Source of the DNA: Aromatoleum diolicum
Lineage (GTDB): Bacteria > Pseudomonadota > Gammaproteobacteria > Burkholderiales > Rhodocyclaceae
NCBI RefSeq assembly: GCF_012910955.1
Contig: NZ_WTVQ01000008.1
Location: forward strand, 1-64,000
Direction of reading: 5' to 3'
Length of the DNA stretch: 64,000 bases
Of this stretch, positions 1-6,476 are shown in pieces. Each line of letters opens with the position of its first letter. Position 1 is the stretch's first letter. The translations under genes and the position numbers were made by a program. The notes under the pieces were generated by a model, which was not told where the DNA came from, did not search any database, and saw only the letters and a list, made by a program, of their open reading frames with translations.

Positions 1-109
1 ACCCGGCGCGGTTGAACTCGCGCGTCTCGATCACCCGGCCCGCGCCGTCCGCCACACAGGCGACGAACACGTTCTTTGCCAGATCCACGCCGACCGTCGT
101 AGTATTCAT
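1..109 (-). CDS. IS110-family transposase, N-terminal part (runs off the left edge)
   Basis: Reading leftward from ATG at 109 gives MNTTTVGVDLAKNVF followed by a short beta-strand region, the hallmark start of IS110-family (DEDD/RuvC-like) transposases; the D of GVDLAK is the first acidic catalytic residue. Only about 36 codons lie in the window, so integrity cannot be judged. Members of this family use a structured non-coding RNA from the element end to choose donor and target DNA; the non-coding stretch just upstream of this start is strongly folded (next entry). The element abuts an attC half site, and some IS110/IS1111 elements are known to insert into integron attC sites. Confidence 0.85.
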   Translation of the reverse strand, partial: MNTTTVGVDLAKNVFVACVADGAGRVIETREFNRAG

Positions 110-111
110 TT

Positions 112-208
112 GGACTTCCCCTTTCGCGATCTCAGATTGAACTTCAGCAATTCAATCTTGGCACTTCGATGCCGGGCGGCCAATGCCGCGGGCGGAAGTG
201 GGAAGTCC
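112..208 (-). ncRNA. Candidate bridge-RNA region of the IS110-type element
   Basis: This is the non-coding stretch directly upstream of the IS110 transposase start. It is bounded by a perfect 9-bp inverted repeat (GGACTTCCC at 112-120 and GGGAAGTCC at 200-208). Inside are a hairpin with arms AGATTGAA (134-141) and TTCAATCT (151-158), and two shorter stems near 160-173 and 176-190. In the IS110 group the bridge RNA is encoded at this end of the element, so position and folding agree. The RNA itself, its loops and the exact element end are inference. Confidence 0.35.
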
Positions 209-289
209 CTTTGTAGTCGGTCAATCTGACAACCGAAAGCGGAACGCTCTTCGAACGAACCGCCTCGCGCGGTTGCAGGTTACCTCAAC

Positions 290-296
290 GTTGGGC
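290..296 (+). other. attC 3' core half site (R', GTTGGGC)
   Basis: GTTGGGC fits the integron core consensus GTTRRRY and stands 24 bp before the first cassette gene. A short hairpin (AACCGC...GCGGTT, about 258-274) precedes it, as expected in the centre of an attC site. No convincing RYYYAAC partner is found 50-90 bp upstream, where the IS110-type element sits. The site therefore looks truncated by that insertion. Confidence 0.5.
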
Positions 297-511
297 ATCG
301 TTTTCAGACGTGGCGGCCTTATGAAGACCAGAACCAGGCAGTTCGTGCAGCATCTTTCGCATGAGATTGAGGATGAGGACCGTGCAGAGGCCTACCTTGA
401 CGACTCGCTCCCGCTCATAGGCTTGGTCGTCATGTACTTCAACGCCGTCGAAAAGTCGCTCGACTCGTTCATTTGCGAGATCGTTTCCGACCGAACCGAT
501 GCGCCTGGCCT

Positions 512-2436
512 CCGGAGTTCGACAGTTAATCGCGTAACTATCTGATTTTGTTGAGCGCGACTTTGAAACGCTCCACTACAACAGCGTCAGCTGCTGGGGC
601 GCGAGCGGTTTTTTCACCCGGAGCGCACTGAGGACCTCACTCTGATCGGTGCTGATGGAAGACACCCCGGTCACCGGCTCGGCGTCATTGAGGCGGATGC
701 GGTGGTGCTGGATGCGATGCAGCTGCTCGAGGGCGCGCTCCGGGGTCAGTCCGGTATCTGCCGCGCGCAAGCGGGCACGCATGATCCGGTGCAGGATCAG
801 CGCCATGAAACAGATTGAGGCATGCGCCCGGATGCGCTCGGGCAGCCGGTGATACACCGGCCCGATCTCGATCTCGGACTTGAGCACCTTGAAGCCGCGC
901 TCGATGTCGGCGAGCGACTTGTAGCGCACGACGATGTCCGCGGGTGTCAGGTCCTGCGCATTGGTGACGAGCAGCAGCTTGCCGTCCATCATTTCGGCGA
1001 GCGTGCGAGCGGCGACGTCGATGTCGTAGCTGAAGAGCTCGGCCGGCAGATCGACCTTGATGATCTTCGACAGATGCGCCTCGCACACCGCGTGGTAGAA
1101 GCGTGCCTTCGCGCCGCTGTCCGAGAGTTTGCGCCCACGGTGTTTGACGCCACCGTCTTGATCGACGAGTTTGCCGGCCCAGTGCTCGCCCTGATTAATG
1201 AGCGTCTCGATACGTTCGTGGCGACGTTGGGTCTGGACGGCCGCCGTCGCCGGATCGTGCGCCACGACCAGGCGCAGGCCATTCCATGCGAGTTCGCCGG
1301 TCACCTCATCCTTGGCCGGGGCGCAGTGGGTGCGGTGGAAGTCGCCGAGCAGCTCGGCAAACTCATGGTAGCGTCGTCCCGGCACGGCGATGATGAATTC
1401 GAGCGCCTGCCCGTTGGCGAGCCGGATTGCCTGCAGCGCTTCGAGGTTGTCCAGGCTCAAGAGCCCGCGATCGGCCACGAGAATCAGCCGGCGCACCTGC
1501 GGGAAGCGTTCGAGCACCGTCGTGAGGGTCGGCAGCAGCGTCTTCGTCTCGGACGCGTTGCCGTCGAACACCTCGTGGTAGATCGGCAAGCCTTCGGCCG
1601 TCTGCACCACGCCCAGCATGAACTGGCGCGCGATCAAGCCTTCCTTGGCCATGCCGAACTGGCGCACGTCACCTTCGACCGTCGTCAGCCCCTCGGAGCG
1701 GATCGTGGTCAGATCGTAAAACACGACCGACAGGTCCTGATCGATCAGCGGGCGCAACAGCCCGGCGACCACCGCATCGACCGCCGCCTGGTGATCCATC
1801 AGCGCATCCATGCTGCGCAGCAACTGCTGATGCGTGATCGTGCTGACATCGACTTCGGGCAGCGCCACGGTCTCCAGCCAGCGCAGCACGCCGAGCTTGG
1901 AGTCGGGATCGCACAGACGGTTGAGCACCATCACGCGGATCAGGGCTTCGACGTCGGTGGTGTGCCGCGTCCGGCGAAACACGCGCCGCAGCTCGCCGAA
2001 GCCCAGCTCCTTCCACAACTCCGTGAGCGCCCACACGTCGCCCAATGCGCGCGCCGACTCGAACGCTACCGATGGCGGTGCCGGCTTCGCACCGAGGGGA
2101 TCACGCCCCGACACCCTCAACAGACCGTTGATCACCGAATCGAGTTCGCCGCCGAGCTGATCGAGTCGCCCCAGGGTGGCCACGGTGCGCTTCTTTACCC
2201 GGCCCGCGTCATCCCGATAGGACTCGACGAGTTGGACGTAGCGGCGGCTTCCGGAGGTGGTGATCTTGACATGCATGCCGCCACTTTATAACCCACCTAT
2301 AGCACGTCAACAAAGGCGTATTCCGTTACAAACGTGCCACCACAAGCATTTCAGAAAACTCGGGCTGAAACCCGCATGAATACTGGGGCGCCTTTGCCAA
2401 AATCGTCATTTTTCGGGATTAACTGTCGAACTCCGG
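512..2436 (-). mobile_element. Complete IS1634-type (IS4 superfamily) insertion sequence, 1925 bp
   Basis: Both ends carry the same 20-bp sequence in inverted orientation: CCGGAGTTCGACAGTTAATC at 512-531 and its exact complement at 2417-2436. The element is flanked by a 6-bp direct repeat TGGCCT (506-511 and 2437-2442), the target duplication. It contains one transposase gene on the minus strand. Perfect ends, intact transposase and clean duplication indicate a recent insertion that could still be active. The insertion disrupts a cassette gene whose frame is restored on excision. Confidence 0.93.
576..2276 (-). CDS. IS1634-family transposase
   Basis: The protein has 566 residues and a typical IS1634 start (MHVKITTSGSRRYVQLVESYR), a region that reads 'VKKRTVATLGRLDQL'. 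The DDE catalytic core can be followed: the first Asp in VFYDLTTI (about residue 188), the second in LILVADRGLLS (about 270), and the Glu in the Y-2-R-3-E-6-K type signature YKSLADIERGFKVLKSEIEIGP (about 455-475). Length is normal for the family (500-600). It is the only gene in the element and lies 36-64 bp inside the two ends counted from stop and start. No frameshift is seen, so it should be functional. Confidence 0.93.
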   Translation of the reverse strand: MHVKITTSGSRRYVQLVESYRDDAGRVKKRTVATLGRLDQLGGELDSVINGLLRVSGRDPLGAKPAPPSVAFESARALGDVWALTELWKELGFGELRRVFRRTRHTTDVEALIRVMVLNRLCDPDSKLGVLRWLETVALPEVDVSTITHQQLLRSMDALMDHQAAVDAVVAGLLRPLIDQDLSVVFYDLTTIRSEGLTTVEGDVRQFGMAKEGLIARQFMLGVVQTAEGLPIYHEVFDGNASETKTLLPTLTTVLERFPQVRRLILVADRGLLSLDNLEALQAIRLANGQALEFIIAVPGRRYHEFAELLGDFHRTHCAPAKDEVTGELAWNGLRLVVAHDPATAAVQTQRRHERIETLINQGEHWAGKLVDQDGGVKHRGRKLSDSGAKARFYHAVCEAHLSKIIKVDLPAELFSYDIDVAARTLAEMMDGKLLLVTNAQDLTPADIVVRYKSLADIERGFKVLKSEIEIGPVYHRLPERIRAHASICFMALILHRIMRARLRAADTGLTPERALEQLHRIQHHRIRLNDAEPVTGVSSISTDQSEVLSALRVKKPLAPQQLTLL

Positions 2437-2813
2437 TGGCCTCATCGTGATTCAGAAGCTCATGTTCAACGCCAAGCTGGACCTGTTCAAGCGCTTCTCC
2501 GAGGACTTCCATCAGTGCTTTGCGAGTGAACCGCCGAACTTCGATGCACTGATCCGCGAGTTGAGTGAAGTCGCAAGGCTGCGAAATCTCGTGGTGCACG
2601 CAGATTGGAACAACACTGATGAAGAGGGATACACGTTCGTGCGGCTAAAGGGTTCTAAGAAGGGAATGCTGCAGGAATACGTGCAGTTCTCGGTCGACTC
2701 CCTTGAAAAACTCATGGAGCGAATCATCGCCGCCAATCATCTACTCTCGGACTATTGGGAATGGCGGTCCGAGTGTCTCGCCAATCACTTTAGGCGGACC
2801 GCGCCGTGACGAT

Positions 2814-2894
2814 GCCTAACTTGGCAATCGACACGGACGTCCTTTCGGCCGGCTTTCGCCGGCCTACTGTTCGCCGGTCGTTTCTACGTTGGGC
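2814..2894 (+). other. attC-like recombination site 1
   Basis: GCCTAAC (2814-2820, R'') and GTTGGGC (2888-2894, R') bound an 81-bp imperfect palindrome. The centre is a strong hairpin GGCCGGC-TTTC-GCCGGCC, and the inner arms (around 2826-2838 and 2874-2886) pair imperfectly. Size, ends and symmetry match integron attC sites. It separates the IS-split gene from the DUF2703 gene. Confidence 0.8.
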
Positions 2895-2945
2895 ATCGGA
2901 AAGAGCCGCCCCATGTCACGGATATCAATACCAAGGAGAGCTGAG

Positions 2946-3434
2946 ATGAAGCAGATGCCGATTGTGTGGAAGCGTCTCGTGAAGGGTGGAGAGACCTGTA
3001 CGCGTTGTGGGAATACGGGCCGCGAACTCGAGGCGGCAGTGGCTAAGCTCGCTGCCGCGCTGCGACCGCTAGGAATTGAACCCGTGCTCGAAACGCGAGA
3101 GATCGACGAGAATGCGTTCAAGGCAAATCCGTCGGAGTCCAACCGCGTGTGGATCGCGGGAAAACCGATTGAGGAGTGGCTAGACGCCAACGTTGGCATG
3201 AGTCGCTGCTGCTCAGTGTGCGGCGAATCGGATTGCCGAACGCTCGAGCTGGGCGGTCGCACCTACGAGGCGATTCCGGAGGAGCAGTTCATCAAAGCGG
3301 GCCTGATGGCAGGTAGCCAGATGATGGCCGTGGCATTGCCGCAGGACGAATGCGCAACGTCTTGCCACAGCAGCACCTCGGGAACCGCGCCGTGCCCGCC
3401 AGCCCCCGGGAGCGCGAAGGGCTCTTGCAGCTGA
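2946..3434 (+). CDS. DUF2703-domain protein (integron cassette)
   Basis: The start at 2946 is chosen because AAGGAGAG lies 5-12 bp upstream; the frame is open earlier. The protein (162 residues) begins MKQMPIVWKRLVKGGETCTRCG and carries paired cysteines: CTRC near residue 18 and CCSVCGESDC near 88. A beta-alpha-beta pattern with the phrase 'SNRVWIAGKPIEEWL' resembles DUF2703 proteins, thioredoxin-like small proteins of unknown role often linked with metal or mercury genes. The last 27 residues (CATSCHSSTSGTAPCPP...) are low-complexity and may be a fusion to cassette-end DNA. Flanked by attC-like sites at 2814 and 3477. Confidence 0.7.
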   Translation: MKQMPIVWKRLVKGGETCTRCGNTGRELEAAVAKLAAALRPLGIEPVLETREIDENAFKANPSESNRVWIAGKPIEEWLDANVGMSRCCSVCGESDCRTLELGGRTYEAIPEEQFIKAGLMAGSQMMAVALPQDECATSCHSSTSGTAPCPPAPGSAKGSCS

Positions 3435-3476
3435 TTAGCCTGGCAATAGTTCCCATAAAGCCTAGTGCAGCACACC

Positions 3477-3546
3477 GCCCAACCCGGCAGTCCACACGGA
3501 CGCTGCGCGATAAGGCCGCGCAGCGCCGGTGACTTCTACTTTAGGC
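3477..3546 (+). other. attC-like recombination site 2, degenerate R'
   Basis: GCCCAAC (3477-3483) and TTTAGGC (3540-3546) bound a 70-bp palindromic stretch with a central hairpin CGCTGCGCG...CGCGCAGCG and outer arms AGTC-CACGG / CCGGTG-ACT. The R' core has T in place of the invariant first G of GTTRRRY. That G borders the recombination point, so the site may be poorly active. Confidence 0.6.
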
Positions 3547-3587
3547 CCTGACCGAAGCTATTCACACCCGTAAGGGAATTTTTCACA

Positions 3588-4334
3588 ATGGACATCCCAC
3601 GGATATTCAACATCACTGAAAGTGCTCACCGCATCCACAACCCGATCACACCCGAAAAGCTCGCCACTCTCGGCGCGGCGCTACGTCTGGAATCGGGGGC
3701 CCGAGTGCTCGACCTCGGCAGCGGTTCGGGGGAGATGCTGTGCACCTGGGCACGCGATCACGGCGTCATCGGCACCGGCATCGACATGAGCCAGTTGTTC
3801 ACCGAGCAAGCGAAACTCCGTGCTGTAGAACTCGGCGTCGACGATCAAGTCAAGTTCATCCATGGCGATGCTTCCGGCTATGTCTCTGACGAGAAGGCCA
3901 GTGTGGCAGCCTGTGTCGGTGCCACTTGGATCGCCGAGGGAGTCATCGGCACTATCGAGCTTCTGGCGCGGAGCCTGCGCACCGGAGGGATAATCCTCAT
4001 CGGCGAGCCCTACTGGCGGCAGTTACCGCCGACGGAAGATGTTGCCAAGGGGTGTCTTGCCAACTCAATCTCCGATTTTCTCATGCTTCCAGAACTTCTC
4101 GCGTCTTTCGGCCACCTTGGCTACGACGTCGTTGAAATGGTTCTTGCTGACCAAGACGGCTGGGACAGATACGAGGCGACCAAATGGCTCACCATGCGCC
4201 GATGGCTTGAAGCCAATCCTGATGACGAGTTCGCGAAAGATGTTCGAGCCAAACTGACCTCGGAACCCGAGCGTTACGCCGCTTACACGCGTGAATACCT
4301 GGGCTGGGGTGTGTTCGCGCTGATGCCGCGGTGA
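3588..4334 (+). CDS. SAM-dependent class I methyltransferase (integron cassette)
   Basis: The 248-residue protein shows the Rossmann SAM-binding motif I VLDLGSGSGEML (about residues 40-51), the acidic end of strand 2 in GTGIDMS (about 64-70), and motif post-II KFIHGDASGY (about 88-97). The C-terminal half has aromatic residues (EPYWRQLPP, MRRWLEANPDDEF). The substrate is unknown; relatives occur repeatedly as gene cassettes and as stand-alone small-molecule methylases. It is alone between attC-like site 2 and the core GTTGGGC at 4390. The 42-bp space before the start holds only a weak Shine-Dalgarno (AAGGGAATTT). Confidence 0.8.
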   Translation: MDIPRIFNITESAHRIHNPITPEKLATLGAALRLESGARVLDLGSGSGEMLCTWARDHGVIGTGIDMSQLFTEQAKLRAVELGVDDQVKFIHGDASGYVSDEKASVAACVGATWIAEGVIGTIELLARSLRTGGIILIGEPYWRQLPPTEDVAKGCLANSISDFLMLPELLASFGHLGYDVVEMVLADQDGWDRYEATKWLTMRRWLEANPDDEFAKDVRAKLTSEPERYAAYTREYLGWGVFALMPR

Positions 4335-4396
4335 TACGTTGGCGCATCCGGCGGATCGTCAACGGCTGTGCCGCGCAACAGTTGGAGGCGTTGGGC
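4335..4396 (+). other. Partial or degenerate attC-like site 3
   Basis: A clear R' core GTTGGGC occurs at 4390-4396, between the methyltransferase stop and the yoeB stop. The upstream half is weak: no RYYYAAC is visible in the 60 bp before it, although short GC-rich palindromes are present (GGCGCATCCGGCGGATC, GGCTGTGCCG). Cassette boundary inferred mainly from R' and position. Confidence 0.45.
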
Positions 4397-4399
4397 GTC

Positions 4400-4654
4400 T
4401 CAGTAATGAAAGCGCAACTGAGCGATCAGCAATGCATCTCCCTCTACCCTGTACACCATGCGATGCTCATCCGTGATCCGGCGTGACCAATATCCTGAGA
4501 GCGCGTGCTTCAATGCTTCCGGCTTTCCAACGCCCGCAAAGGGCTCGTGCTGTGTCGCACGTATCAACTTGTTGATCCGTTCAACCATGCGTTTGTCCTG
4601 TTTTTGCCAGTACAGGTAGTCTTCCCATGCCTCGTCCGCGAAAATCAGCTTCAT
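4400..4654 (-). CDS. yoeB: Txe/YoeB-family mRNA interferase toxin
   Basis: The protein has exactly the 84 residues of YoeB and ends LRFHY, so the C-terminal catalytic His83-Tyr84 pair is kept. Glu in KPEALKHAL (about 45) and Arg in YWSRRITDEHR (about 58-65) complete the ribosome-dependent RNase site. It cleaves mRNA at the ribosomal A site when free of its antitoxin. It lies downstream of and overlaps yefM by 4 bp (ATGA). The pair is inverted relative to the cassette direction and probably uses its own promoter, as is common for toxin-antitoxin cassettes. Confidence 0.92.
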   Translation of the reverse strand: MKLIFADEAWEDYLYWQKQDKRMVERINKLIRATQHEPFAGVGKPEALKHALSGYWSRRITDEHRMVYRVEGDALLIAQLRFHY

Positions 4655-4902
4655 TCCGCCAGCTTCCGCTCAACGCCTTTGCCGGCGTTCAGTTGAGCAG
4701 CTGCCGAGAGAAGGCGCTTGGCGTTTGCGGGTGTGCGCAAGAGGTACGCGGTCTCTTCAAGCGCCTTGAAGTCTTCGAGCGAGAGCATCACAACGGACTG
4801 CTCGCCGTTGCGGGTAATGATCAAAGCCTCGTGGTCGTTGCAAACCCGGTCCATGGCGCTGGCGAGGTTTGCACGAACGGTAGTGTAGGTAATTGCATCC
4901 AT
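4651..4902 (-). CDS. yefM: YefM/Axe-family antitoxin
   Basis: 83 residues, beginning MDAITYTTVRANLASAMDRVCNDHEALIITR, the standard Phd/YefM N-terminal DNA-binding fold. The acidic, flexible C-terminal half (LSLEDFKALEETAYLLRTPANAKRL) is the toxin-wrapping segment. It neutralises the downstream YoeB and, with it, represses the operon. RBS AAGGAG is seen just upstream on the minus strand (about 4908-4913). The palindrome at 4917-4936 immediately before it is the likely operator. Confidence 0.92.
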   Translation of the reverse strand: MDAITYTTVRANLASAMDRVCNDHEALIITRNGEQSVVMLSLEDFKALEETAYLLRTPANAKRLLSAAAQLNAGKGVERKLAE

Positions 4903-4916
4903 AGCGGGCTCCTTAT

Positions 4917-4936
4917 ATGTACGGATTACTGTACAT
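4917..4936 (-). promoter_or_regulatory. YefM-YoeB operator palindrome
   Basis: ATGTAC (4917-4922) and GTACAT (4931-4936) form an inverted repeat 15 bp before yefM. The E. coli YefM operator is built on TGTACA palindromes, so the half sites agree. The role in autoregulation is inferred from family knowledge. Confidence 0.6.
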
Positions 4937-4972
4937 CTACAGCGGCCGACTGTCTACTCTGGTGGCACAGAC

Positions 4973-5041
4973 GCCCAACAAATCATTGCAGCAGACCGCC
5001 AGAAGCTGCGCGTTTGCTGTCGGCTGAATTTAGCGTTAAGC
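4973..5041 (+). other. attC-like recombination site 4
   Basis: GCCCAAC (4973-4979) and GTTAAGC (5035-5041) are good R'' and R' cores bounding 69 bp. Inner arms AAAT-CA-GCAGACCGC and GCTGTCGGCTGAATTT pair imperfectly, as is typical of attC. It follows the yefM-yoeB cassette. Confidence 0.75.
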
Positions 5042-5093
5042 GTCAAATAACCAACGACCTACTCCCTGGCATCCGATAACCCATAACGAATCA

Positions 5094-5552
5094 ATGAAAA
5101 AAATACTACTACTCATCGCTGCTGTGGCGGCAGCCTTCTACGTAGGGTATGGAAAAACCAATGGGTTTCGCCAGCTCACAACGTTACCGGCAACACAAAC
5201 GAGCACCGAGCACTCCGGTTCCTCCAATGCGGTTCAAGCGGCGTTCAATGAACAGAAGAGTGGCGTACAAGTTCAAGGCGAAGGAGTAGTTTCAAAGCTC
5301 CTTGCCGACGACAATGACGGAAGTCGCCATCAACGCTTCATCCTCGCACTTTCTTCCGGCCAAACCATTCTCGTTGCGCACAACATCGATTTGGCTCCCC
5401 GAATTGCGACGCTGAAATCTGGGGACTCTGTTGCCTTCAATGGTGTGTACGAGTGGAATGCGAAGGGTGGCGTTGTTCACTGGACCCACCATGACCCGGA
5501 CGGGCGCCACCAGGCGGGCTGGCTCAGGCATGCGGGTCAGGACTACCAGTGA
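5094..5552 (+). CDS. DUF3465-domain exported or membrane-anchored protein (cassette)
   Basis: 152 residues. The first 20 (MKKILLLIAAVAAAFYVGYG) are a signal peptide or N-terminal anchor. A Ser/Thr/Gln-rich linker follows, then a compact domain at about 55-150 containing QRFILALSSGQTILVAHNIDLAPRI, GDSVAFNGVYEWNAKGGVVHWTHHDPDGRH and GWLRH. This matches DUF3465, a beta-rich OB-like periplasmic domain of unknown function. It is alone between attC-like sites 4 and 5. DUF3465 genes are frequent passengers of chromosomal integrons; the function is not known. Confidence 0.82.
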   Translation: MKKILLLIAAVAAAFYVGYGKTNGFRQLTTLPATQTSTEHSGSSNAVQAAFNEQKSGVQVQGEGVVSKLLADDNDGSRHQRFILALSSGQTILVAHNIDLAPRIATLKSGDSVAFNGVYEWNAKGGVVHWTHHDPDGRHQAGWLRHAGQDYQ

Positions 5553-5566
5553 GGCGGAGCGTTGAC

Positions 5567-5642
5567 GCTTAACCCGATAGCCCAACAGCTTCGCTGTTGG
5601 GTCCCCTTCGCGCTCCGGCTGCCGGTTGGCTGCACGTTATGT
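5567..5642 (+). other. attC-like recombination site 5
   Basis: GCTTAAC (5567-5573) and GTTATGT (5636-5642) bound 76 bp with a perfect internal hairpin CCCAACAGC-TTC-GCTGTTGGG (5581-5601). The R' core deviates from GTTRRRY at one position. Its TTA is the complement of the vapC stop codon, so the next cassette's gene ends inside the recombination core. Confidence 0.65.
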
Positions 5643-6038
5643 TTCTGAAAGCGCCGACCGGAGTCCCAAGTGTTGAACGAACGGCTCAAAATCTCTATCG
5701 CTGAACAAAAGGGCGTAGTCGCTTTCAATGCAGCGCGTCGCGATCACCGTATCTATGGTCTTGCGCACGGTAATACCACGCGCTCTCAAACTCCGAAAAT
5801 TCTTGGCTGCTTGGATCGCGATCTCCTGACCACCCAGTTCCACGACATCCAACGAGGTGAGCAATCGTTTGGCTTCGTTAAACTCGCGGTCACTTCCAAA
5901 GCCTTGAAGCACCTCGGTCAAAATGAGGTCTCCCGTCGCGACCGGTTCGCTCCCCAAGAGCGAATCGAGCTTCTCGGCCTCCGGCGTGGCGGCTCCCCGA
6001 AAGTAGTCAATCCACACGCTCGAGTCGACCAAAATCAC
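5637..6038 (-). CDS. vapC: VapC-type PIN-domain RNase toxin
   Basis: 133 residues with the PIN metal site: Asp5 (MILVDSSVWIDYF), Glu in ILTEVLQGF (about 42), Asp in KTIDTVIATRCI (about 96) and Asp in LLFSDRDFEPF (about 114). VapC enzymes are Mg-dependent RNases that cut tRNA or rRNA and arrest growth when freed. It overlaps vapB by 4 bp and is inverted relative to the cassette direction. Its stop codon lies in the R' core of the preceding attC-like site. Confidence 0.92.
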   Translation of the reverse strand: MILVDSSVWIDYFRGAATPEAEKLDSLLGSEPVATGDLILTEVLQGFGSDREFNEAKRLLTSLDVVELGGQEIAIQAAKNFRSLRARGITVRKTIDTVIATRCIESDYALLFSDRDFEPFVQHLGLRSALSET

Positions 6039-6229
6039 TGGTCTGTCCTCATTGCATCAAGGTCGCCCTGCCAGTTCAACTTGCCCCGGAAACGCCGTAT
6101 CTCTTCCTGCCGGCTAAGGCGCAACACCGTTCGCAACCCAAGTTCAACCGCCTCCCGCTTGGTTTTCAGGCCCGTCGCTCGAAGGGTGTCGCTCATCAAC
6201 TTGTCGTCAATAACAATGTTCGTCCGCAT
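6035..6229 (-). CDS. vapB: VapB-type antitoxin
   Basis: The start at 6229 (MRTNIVIDDKLMSDTLRATG, 64 residues) is preferred to an in-frame ATG at 6250 because VapB proteins of this group begin with MRTNIVIDD and the operator palindrome would otherwise lie in the coding region. The N-terminal ribbon-helix-helix (RTNIVIDDKLMSDTLRATGLKTKREAVELGLRT, shown here only as a pattern: strand, then two helices) binds DNA. The C-terminal RRFRGKLNWQGDLDAMR segment inserts into VapC. Translationally coupled to vapC. Confidence 0.9.
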   Translation of the reverse strand: MRTNIVIDDKLMSDTLRATGLKTKREAVELGLRTVLRLSRQEEIRRFRGKLNWQGDLDAMRTDQ

Positions 6230-6263
6230 GATGTGTATCTCCAATAACATCTATACACATCAT
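6228..6263 (-). promoter_or_regulatory. VapBC operator palindrome
   Basis: A perfect 11-bp inverted repeat, ATGATGTGTAT (6228-6238) and ATACACATCAT (6253-6263), with a 14-bp spacer, overlaps the vapB start. VapBC complexes bind such palindromes with two ribbon-helix-helix dimers. The position predicts direct autorepression. Confidence 0.7.
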
Positions 6264-6279
6264 AGCACTTGGCCCACAC

Positions 6280-6363
6280 ACATAACCCTGCGCTCAGCAC
6301 GGAAGAGAACGACACGAGAAGCACCAGCGACAGGTGTCGGGCGTCGCTTATATCTGGTTACGC
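6280..6363 (+). other. Possible terminal attC-like site 6 (weak)
   Basis: ACATAAC (6280-6286) and GTTACGC (6357-6363) could be R'' and R' cores of a last, 84-bp site after vapBC, but both deviate from consensus and internal symmetry is poor (GCGAC / GTCGC, GGTGTCGGGC). From here rightward, base composition and gene style become those of the chromosome, so this is a plausible array end. Confidence 0.3.
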
Positions 6364-6476
6364 CAAGATGGGAAGTCAGTCACTCATCGGTGGGACAGGC
6401 GCATAATCTTGCTGGATGGATCTATGACCATGCAGCCTGACTGCCCGAACCTGCGTACTGAGCTTGCGAAGCCCGG

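Larger units (their letters stand above)
321..2809 (+). pseudogene. Cassette gene of unknown function, split by an IS1634-type element
   Basis: The reading frame starts at ATG 321 (MKTRTRQFVQHLSHEIEDED...), runs to 511, is interrupted by the element at 512-2436, and resumes at 2443. Removing the element and one copy of the TGGCCT target duplication joins the halves in frame (...DAPGL-IVIQKLMFN...), giving an intact protein of about 188 residues. It is acidic and mostly helical; ...VARLRNLVVHADWN... in its second half resembles the RN-xx-H region of small HEPN-like or RiboL-PSP-HEPN proteins, but this is only a hint. I do not recognise the family. It is followed at 2814 by an attC-like site, so it is the first cassette of the array visible here. 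Confidence 0.8.

Noticed and set aside
5581-5601. Hairpin CCCAACAGC-TTC-GCTGTTGGG as a terminator
   Set aside because: It sits in the centre of attC-like site 5, where such a stem is expected, and has no T-tract.
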